Of a DNA stretch of 64,000 bases, positions 58,332 to 64,000 are shown piece by piece. A model generated the notes under the pieces. That model saw only the letters and a program-made list of their open reading frames with translations. It made no database searches and was not told the DNA's origin. The stretch is taken from assembly GCF_009733865.1 (NCBI RefSeq), contig NZ_WOFB01000011.1, positions 62,001 through 126,000 on the forward strand, in the 5' to 3' direction. Each line of letters opens with the position of its first letter. Within the stretch, counting starts at the first letter, position 1. This stretch comes from Oceanobacillus salinisoli. Its GTDB lineage: Bacteria; Bacillota; Bacilli; Bacillales; Amphibacillaceae. Made by a program: the position numbers and the translations under genes.

Positions 58332-58458
58332 GAATAGGTGCAGATTTATTTAATATCAGGGGCATATATAAAATAGAGACTTTTTACTTACTATTACTGT
58401 AGTTTATTTTGCCATGTCAAAACTAATAACAATAAAAAAGAATAAAGGGGAGGAAGGG

Positions 58459-58860
58459 TTGAATAAATTAAGTGTTCTTCGAATAATAGGAAGTGTCATA
58501 TTGCTGTTATTAGCTGTTTATTTTATCCCAGAATATAAAGAGTTTGCAGAATTCGGAAATGTGGAAGGAATGTTAGTTTACGGGACATTATTAGGTATCA
58601 TATATTTTTTATTTGGTATTGTATTAGAATCAGAGAGAATAGTAGAACTCATTAAAGCACGAACTTATAAAATAAATCAGGGCAAATTTATTACTATGTT
58701 AATTCTGATTTTATTAATATCCATCCCCATATCAAATTGGATTTTGTGGTTCGGATTAGGTTTTCCTTATCCATATATTCCATTTATATACCCAGAGATA
58801 AAAGCTATATTAACCGTAGTTTCAGGTATCTTATTCGTTCGCTCATTCGAGAAGAGTTAA
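58459..58860 (+). CDS. Unknown membrane protein
   Basis: About 133 residues. TTG 58459 has GGAGG 5 nt upstream; an ATG 15 codons earlier has no binding site. Four helices (IIGSVILLLLAVYFI, MLVYGTLLGIIYFLFGIVL, FITMLILILLISIPISNWIL, AILTVVSGILFV). Family unknown. Confidence 0.6.
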   Translation: MNKLSVLRIIGSVILLLLAVYFIPEYKEFAEFGNVEGMLVYGTLLGIIYFLFGIVLESERIVELIKARTYKINQGKFITMLILILLISIPISNWILWFGLGFPYPYIPFIYPEIKAILTVVSGILFVRSFEKS

Positions 58861-59006
58861 GATTAACTGGAGTATTTGCTAAACTATCGGTGCTTTAGTA
58901 GAAGATATTATTGAAAACTCGGAAATTCAATTATTTATATAGAAAGGATTTAACAGTAAGCAGATTTCGCTTTAACCGTGGAAGAAGGATGCGCAGGGAG
59001 GGGAAT

Positions 59007-59504
59007 ATGGAATCTAAGCTAATTATCATACGAGGAAACTCTGGAAGTGGAAAAACAACAACTGCGAAGAGCCTTCAAAATCATTTTGGTTATGGGACGC
59101 TTTTAGTTTCACAGGATACGGTTCGCCGTGAAATGTTAAAAGTTCATGATAGGGAAGGGAATCTGTCAATTGAGTTGATTCGCCAAATCGCAGAATACGG
59201 TAAAAATACATGTAAGTTTGTTATTGTGGAAGGGATCTTGAATAAGGACCGTTATGGTGGAATGTTAAATAACTTAATCCAGTTCTATAACCAAAAAGCA
59301 TATACATATTATTTTGATTTATCCTTCGAGGAAACAGTCAAACGACACAACACTCGTTCGAAAAAGATGGAGTTTGGGGAAGACTCTTTACGCGCCTGGT
59401 GGACTCCGAACGATTATCTTGGCGTTGATAAAGAAACAACATTGACTAAAGATATGTCACAGAACGATGTGTTGAAACTGATACTAAACCAGCTACAAGA
59501 TTGA
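59007..59504 (+). CDS. AAA/P-loop kinase, zeta-toxin-like fold
   Basis: A 165-residue protein; ATG 59007 has GGGAGGGG upstream. Walker A IRGNSGSGKTTTA (residues 7-19), SQDTVRREML and VIVEGILNKDRYGG in the zeta/UvsW-like kinase order, and a lid with arginines (VKRHNTRSKK). Such small P-loop kinases phosphorylate nucleosides, sugars or small metabolites. No antitoxin gene adjoins it, so a toxin role is not indicated. Confidence 0.75.
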   Translation: MESKLIIIRGNSGSGKTTTAKSLQNHFGYGTLLVSQDTVRREMLKVHDREGNLSIELIRQIAEYGKNTCKFVIVEGILNKDRYGGMLNNLIQFYNQKAYTYYFDLSFEETVKRHNTRSKKMEFGEDSLRAWWTPNDYLGVDKETTLTKDMSQNDVLKLILNQLQD

Positions 59505-59553
59505 TTATTATGATTGTTTTTTAACTAACGGATGGTTAGGGAAAGCAATAGTT

Positions 59554-59597
59554 AACGGCAAGTATTTTAGAGTCTCATCTCTTCTATACTTGCCGTT
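59554..59597. terminator. Hairpin between the kinase gene and purA
   Basis: AACGGCAAGTAT pairs perfectly with ATACTTGCCGTT across a 20-nt loop. It lies between convergent genes and can serve either. Confidence 0.6.
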
Positions 59598-59677
59598 TAG
59601 TATGTTATTTCTACTGTTACTAGCATTTTCTATCAGTGAAACTGAAATCTGTTAGGCGATATCCAAACACTTGCTAA

Positions 59678-60967
59678 TTATGGGCTATATACACTTCTTA
59701 CTACGTTAGTTTGTGTACGATCAGGTCCAACAGAGAAAATCGATAATGGAATCTCTGTGAGCTGAGCAATACGTTCTAAATAATGGCGAGCATTGTTAGG
59801 AAGTTCATCTAAACTTCTAACACCCGTGATATCTTCTTTCCAGCCTGGCATTTCTTCATAAACTGGTTCACAGTCTGCCAACACTTTAAGACTTGCCGGG
59901 AATTCCTTCATTATTTCTCCTTTATAACGATATGCTACACAGATTTTTAATGTTTCAATCCCTGTTAACACATCAATGGAGTTTAGGGAAAGGTCAGTAA
60001 TTCCACTCACGCGGCGTGCATGTCTAACCACGACACTGTCAAACCAGCCAACCCGGCGTGCTCTTCCAGTAGTTGTTCCATACTCACGGCCAACTTCACG
60101 AATTTGATTTCCAATTTCATCATGTAGTTCAGTTGGGAATGGGCCATCACCAACACGAGTCGTATAAGCCTTCGATACACCAACAACATGATTAATTTTT
60201 GTTGGGCCAACACCAGAACCAATTGTAACCCCACCAGCAATTGGATTAGATGATGTTACAAATGGATAGGTACCTTGGTCAATATCCAGCATAACTCCCT
60301 GCGCACCTTCAAATAAAACACGGCGCCCTTCATCCAATGCATCATTTAAAACAACAGATGTATCGTACACATATGGTGCCATTTTTTGCCCGTATTCATA
60401 ATACTCTTCTATGATATCGTCTACTTTCATCGAATCAACTTCATACACTTTTTCAAACAAGCGATTTTTCTCTTCTAAATTTTGTTCCAGTTTTTCACGG
60501 AAGGCTTCTTTATCTAATAAGTCAGCTACACGAATACCCATACGTGCGGCCTTATCCATATAAGCAGGGCCTATTCCTTTTTTCGTTGTTCCAATTTTAT
60601 TCGCACCTTTAGCTTCTTCCTGCAGGATATCCAACTGTAAATGATACGGTAAAATCACATGTGCCCGATTACTGATACGAAGATTTTCTGTTGATATATT
60701 ACGTTCATGCAGATAGGCAACCTCTTCCACAAACGCTTTCGGATCGATAACCATCCCATTACCTAACACACAAATCTTCTCTTTAAAAAAGATACCAGAT
60801 GGAATCAAGTGTAACTTATAGGTTTCATTATCAAATTTTATTGTGTGGCCTGCATTGTTACCTCCCTGATACCTGGCAACCACTTCGGCATTTTGCGATA
60901 AAAAGTCCGTAATCTTCCCTTTTCCTTCATCGCCCCACTGTGTTCCAACAACTACTACTGAGGACAT
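59678..60967 (-). CDS. purA: Adenylosuccinate synthetase
   Basis: A 429-residue enzyme, usual length, starting at ATG 60967 after [26 protein letters not shown] is the GTP-binding loop; GNNAGHTI and the catalytic Asp13/His41 motif follow; later [23 protein letters not shown] is split by family landmarks, and [11 protein letters not shown] binds IMP. It joins IMP and aspartate with GTP in AMP synthesis. Regulated by PurR judging from the upstream boxes. Confidence 0.98.
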   Translation of the reverse strand: MSSVVVVGTQWGDEGKGKITDFLSQNAEVVARYQGGNNAGHTIKFDNETYKLHLIPSGIFFKEKICVLGNGMVIDPKAFVEEVAYLHERNISTENLRISNRAHVILPYHLQLDILQEEAKGANKIGTTKKGIGPAYMDKAARMGIRVADLLDKEAFREKLEQNLEEKNRLFEKVYEVDSMKVDDIIEEYYEYGQKMAPYVYDTSVVLNDALDEGRRVLFEGAQGVMLDIDQGTYPFVTSSNPIAGGVTIGSGVGPTKINHVVGVSKAYTTRVGDGPFPTELHDEIGNQIREVGREYGTTTGRARRVGWFDSVVVRHARRVSGITDLSLNSIDVLTGIETLKICVAYRYKGEIMKEFPASLKVLADCEPVYEEMPGWKEDITGVRSLDELPNNARHYLERIAQLTEIPLSIFSVGPDRTQTNVVRSVYSP

Positions 60968-61020
60968 AGCGCACCTCCACTAATTTATATAAAATATGTT
61001 TTTAATTCATTAACGAATTA

Positions 61021-61097
61021 AGTTTATCAATAATGAAGTGTTAAGTCAACGCAAAATACGAACGTTTATTTAATTTAAAGATAAATCGTTCGGTATA
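61021..61097 (-). promoter_or_regulatory. purA promoter with two PurR boxes
   Basis: Minus strand TTGACT (61044-61049), 17-nt spacer, TAAACT (61021-61026). Two PurBox-like sites in opposite orientation lie upstream: AAATACGAACGTT (61054-61066, plus) and TATACCGAACGAT (61085-61097, minus), each 11 of 13 to the B. subtilis consensus, 18 bp apart. Confidence 0.75.
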
Positions 61098-61314
61098 AAT
61101 AAAAACCTTTATCACTTTTATTCAACCCTTAAAAAGCGAATTATATACAACATCTTTCCCCCTTCTCATACTTTGTAGAACACTGCCATGTAAAGAATTA
61201 ATTGAGCGGTGCACTATACGACGTCGGACTTTATATCAACTGCGAAGTTAACAAACAACAAAACTCGTTAAATGAGCATTAAGAATGTAAATTTAATGTA
61301 ATTATTTTAGTCAA

Positions 61315-61336
61315 ATTGACAATAATACTTGTCAAT
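61315..61336 (+). promoter_or_regulatory. Palindromic operator before the XRE regulator
   Basis: ATTGACAA and TTGTCAAT form a perfect 8-bp inverted repeat around 6 nt; it contains a TTGACA -35-like box. A likely autoregulatory site about 50 bp before the gene. Confidence 0.55.
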
Positions 61337-61384
61337 ACCATGAAAGTAACTTAAAGTGGTACTAACATAGAGGAGGAGGTTTTG

Positions 61385-61591
61385 TTGAAGCTAAAAAATC
61401 GCCTTAAGGAACTACGTGCTCGTGATGGGTTGAATCAAACACAGTTGGCAAGACAGATTGGGGCCTCAAGGCAAACCATCAGCTTGATTGAACGGGGTGA
61501 TTATGCTCCATCCATTATATTGGCATTAAAGATATCTCGTGTGTTTAGGGAAAGCGTAGAAGAAATTTTCCAATTGGAGGAGGAAGATTAG
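61385..61591 (+). CDS. XRE-family transcriptional regulator
   Basis: A 68-residue helix-turn-helix protein starting at TTG 61385 (GGAGG 5 and 8 nt upstream). NQTQLARQIGASRQTISLIE (residues 19-38) is the DNA-binding unit; it is typical of the small regulators placed before DUF3169 genes. It overlaps the next gene by 1 nt (TAGTG), so they are cotranslated. Confidence 0.9.
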   Translation: MKLKNRLKELRARDGLNQTQLARQIGASRQTISLIERGDYAPSIILALKISRVFRESVEEIFQLEEED

Positions 61592-62331
61592 TGAAAAATA
61601 AAATGTTAAACTTAATAATGAAAGGAGCCATTCTTTTTGCTGTAGGTTTCTCAGTTGGTTTTATTGCAAGCTATGGCGAAGAATACATACAGTTACTAGT
61701 TACACAACCTTACATCATTTTTCCTTATGATTTGCTTTATGGAATTCTATTAACGATTATCATCATTGGCTATACTTTATTCTATAAAAATATAAAGACT
61801 TACAAATCAATGGGGAAAAATCATTTATATGATGAAGACACCTCAGAACTTATGATAGACAAAGCATTCTATCAAATCATCTCGTTATCTTCTATTATTT
61901 TTATTTTTACTTTCATTTGGTTTTCGCTCTCCATTATGCAACTAAACCAAGTATCTAACTCTATATTTGTTTATGTATTTATGAACTTCATTCTGTCAGG
62001 AATCTTTTTAATTACTTCTTTAGTTACCCAGTGGTATGCATTTCATCTTCAGAATAAAAAGTATCCGGAAAAGAAGCTGGATTTATTATCCTCAAAGGTG
62101 AATGAAGCGTATTTTAACATGATGGATGAAGGTGAAAAATACGAAACTTATAAAATTAGCTATTCTGTTTTTAACAAAATGAATGTCATATTTGTTGTTG
62201 CTTTAGTACTATTATTTACATATGGAATCCTATTTACATTTTCTGCCGTAACTTTCTTATTTGTCGGATTACTTTGGATTACTATGAATGGAATTTACTA
62301 TTTTGAAGGAGTAAAAACTTATAAAATTTAA
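61591..62331 (+). CDS. DUF3169-like membrane protein
   Basis: A 246-residue protein starting at GTG 61591, with six membrane helices. Size, layout and partner gene match the DUF3169 family. Function unknown; the pair often behaves as a stress- or envelope-linked unit. Confidence 0.75.
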   Translation: MKNKMLNLIMKGAILFAVGFSVGFIASYGEEYIQLLVTQPYIIFPYDLLYGILLTIIIIGYTLFYKNIKTYKSMGKNHLYDEDTSELMIDKAFYQIISLSSIIFIFTFIWFSLSIMQLNQVSNSIFVYVFMNFILSGIFLITSLVTQWYAFHLQNKKYPEKKLDLLSSKVNEAYFNMMDEGEKYETYKISYSVFNKMNVIFVVALVLLFTYGILFTFSAVTFLFVGLLWITMNGIYYFEGVKTYKI

Positions 62332-62520
62332 TGAGGGAAGTATGTAATAAATCATCAAACAAAATCTTTTTTAATCAAAACCTTTTTCTACTTTATGTTT
62401 TTAGGAATGTGTGTTGCTTTTATTTTTTATGCGTTTGTGAAATGAATGAAGAGTAGTTATTAACTTGTCTATATTTAAGCTAATTAAACTTAGTAATCAA
62501 AATTAAAGGAGGAAATACTT

Positions 62521-63513
62521 ATGAACCGCAAAAGATGGATTGCCCTTGTCATCGCAATCGTTTTGTTTATTTTTTCGATTGGATTTCAAGCTATTACAAC
62601 TGTTTTAGCCACAGATTTTGAAGAATTATTTAATTTAAATGCAAGTGAATTTGAACAGGATATATTAGAAGAAGGTTCTGCACTAAACAAAATTGCCGTC
62701 ATTCGTTTGGATGGAATTATTCAGGACACTTCGACAAATGCTTGGAACACTAGCTTATATAATCATGATCGCTTTTTAAATATGATTGAAGACGCTGGGG
62801 AAGATTCAACCGTTGACGGTATTATTCTAAGAGTTAATACTCCAGGTGGTGGGGTTGTCGAAAGTGCAGAAATACATGATAAGGTAGAGGAAGTACAAGA
62901 AGAATATAATAAGCCTGTTTATGTCTCTATGGGGAATACAGCAGCATCAGGCGGATATTATATTGCAGCACCAGCTGATAAGATCATTGCACATCCTGCA
63001 ACATTAACAGGGTCCATTGGTGTTATTATGGAAAGCATTAATTTTGCAGAATTAGCGGATCAACTGGGAGTAGACTTTAATACGATAAAAAGTGGAGAGT
63101 TTAAAGATATTATGTCGGCTTCCCGTGAAATGACAGAAGAAGAACGCACAATTTTACAAACGATGATTGACGACCTTTATGGTGATTTTGTCCAAGTAAT
63201 TGTAGATGGAAGAGAAATGACGGAAGAACGAGTGAGAGAACTTGGAGATGGCCGGGTATACACAGGCTCTCAGGCTCATGAATTAGGCCTAGTAGATGAA
63301 TTAGGTACTCTTGATGATACGATTGCTATGATGAAGGAAGATTACGATTTAAACGATGCACAGGTTGTTGAATATAAGAGTGGGTTAGGTTTTGAACAGT
63401 TTTTAGGAATGACACTAAGCAGCAATTTTGGATCACAATCTGAATTAGACGGAATTGTACATTTATTACGGCAATCCAATGCGCCACGTGCCATGTATTT
63501 ATATTCGGAGTAA
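62521..63513 (+). CDS. sppA: Signal peptide peptidase SppA
   Basis: A 330-residue protein, ATG 62521 with GGAGG upstream. One N-terminal helix (WIALVIAIVLFIFSIGF) anchors a ClpP-like protease. The nucleophile is Ser143 in NTAASGGYY and the general base Lys195 in KSGEFKDIMS, 52 residues apart as in B. subtilis SppA. It clears cleaved signal peptides and affects lysozyme resistance. It lies 12 nt before the RDD gene. Confidence 0.96.
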   Translation: MNRKRWIALVIAIVLFIFSIGFQAITTVLATDFEELFNLNASEFEQDILEEGSALNKIAVIRLDGIIQDTSTNAWNTSLYNHDRFLNMIEDAGEDSTVDGIILRVNTPGGGVVESAEIHDKVEEVQEEYNKPVYVSMGNTAASGGYYIAAPADKIIAHPATLTGSIGVIMESINFAELADQLGVDFNTIKSGEFKDIMSASREMTEEERTILQTMIDDLYGDFVQVIVDGREMTEERVRELGDGRVYTGSQAHELGLVDELGTLDDTIAMMKEDYDLNDAQVVEYKSGLGFEQFLGMTLSSNFGSQSELDGIVHLLRQSNAPRAMYLYSE

Positions 63514-63525
63514 GGAGGTCATCAC

Positions 63526-63999
63526 ATGAGTGAAGAATCAACTGTTATGGGTCAACCTGAAGCAGAAGTAGTGAATAGATCTCCATATGCTGGCTTTTGG
63601 ATGCGTTTCTGGGCATATTTGGCAGATTTAATCATTGTTTTTAGTATTAATGGAATTATATTAAGTCCTCTTAGGTTTCTAAATGATGGGGCAGCAATTG
63701 ACATAGGTTTTTGGACATTATCTGGAATACTTAGTAGTATCGTTTTTTACTTATATTTTGTATTGATGACCAAATTCTATCAGCAAACATTAGGAAAAAT
63801 GATTTTTGGATTAAAGGTAGTTCGAAGTGATGGGGAGAAATTAAGCTGGAATGACCTAATTTTCCGGGAACTGGTAGGAAGATTTCTTCATCGGGTTTTC
63901 TTTATTACATTCCTTCTTTACATTGTTGTCGCATTTAATTCAGAAAAACAGGGGATACATGATTTAATAGCTGGTACGAGAGTTGTCTTCGCGAGATGA
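63526..63999 (+). CDS. RDD-family membrane protein
   Basis: A 157-residue protein, complete at the window edge, starting at ATG 63526 after GGAGG. FWMRFWAYLADLIIVFSING carries the RDD motif region with Arg-Asp-like charges, and three to four helices follow. It matches yteJ, which follows sppA in Bacillus. Confidence 0.9.
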   Translation: MSEESTVMGQPEAEVVNRSPYAGFWMRFWAYLADLIIVFSINGIILSPLRFLNDGAAIDIGFWTLSGILSSIVFYLYFVLMTKFYQQTLGKMIFGLKVVRSDGEKLSWNDLIFRELVGRFLHRVFFITFLLYIVVAFNSEKQGIHDLIAGTRVVFAR

Positions 64000-64000
64000 T

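Noticed and set aside
59007-59504. Zeta toxin with missing antitoxin
   Set aside because: The P-loop kinase resembles many housekeeping kinases and no epsilon-like antitoxin gene adjoins it.
62340-62455. Possible 30-residue membrane peptide before sppA (FLIKTFFYFMFLGMCVAFIF)
   Set aside because: A membrane-like stretch exists but no acceptable start codon fits the ribosome binding site; the alternative frame with ATG encodes unlikely sequence.
1-63999. CRISPR arrays, tRNA or rRNA genes, transposases
   Set aside because: None seen: no regularly spaced identical repeats, no tRNA-like cloverleaf stretches recognised, and no transposase motifs.

Overview
The window comes from a low-GC Gram-positive chromosome of the Bacillaceae. 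The right part carries the family's conserved block purA, M23 peptidase, walR-walK-walH-walI-walJ, htrC and rlmH, all on the minus strand. Oceanobacillus or Virgibacillus-like relatives are my best guess, made from gene order and the very acidic exported proteins, not from a search. This block normally lies near the replication origin, and a cluster of DnaA boxes next to htrC fits that.

Positions 1-37873 are accessory DNA abutting the 3' end of rlmH, the target of SCC-type cassettes in staphylococci. From left to right: a zone of decayed genes (1-2916); a large unknown gene, an SF2 helicase and an Mrr-like nuclease (3028-8606); a DUF2513 gene and a 49-residue Cys-containing peptide (8729-9483); a type I restriction-modification operon with its own regulator (9626-16265); a minus-strand recombinase cluster (16466-20762) with one apparently intact large serine recombinase, a truncated paralogue whose catalytic serine is alanine, and two small proteins that look like degenerate recombinase domains; a third such protein and other small genes (21326-22686); a tyrosine recombinase (23284-24183); an archaeo-eukaryotic-type primase between imperfect direct repeats (25263-26831); a second defence block (27054-34007) with a zinc-ribbon nuclease and a TdeIII-like type II restriction-modification pair, bracketed by two paralogous small genes; and a PHP/SMC-like ATPase followed by a membrane-anchored protein (34259-37753). 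No transposase, tRNA, rRNA or CRISPR array was seen.

Positions 37874-63999 are chromosome backbone: rlmH, a CBS/CorC membrane protein, a TraB-family protein, a PBP4-type carboxypeptidase, a Nudix pseudogene, DUF3889, a histidine phosphatase, an ABC exporter, a DoxX-like protein, htrC, the walRKHIJ operon, an M23 cell-wall hydrolase, small membrane proteins, an AAA kinase, purA with a PurR-type operator, an XRE/DUF3169 pair, sppA and an RDD protein. Three copies of a structured dispersed repeat (two about 243 bp, one shortened) lie between backbone genes; the two long copies differ at paired positions.

Recombinases, a primase and four different DNA- or nucleic-acid-targeting modules together suggest a mobile defence island with its own integration and possibly replication functions. 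The stacked inactive recombinase paralogues and the repeat-flanked primase are its least ordinary parts.
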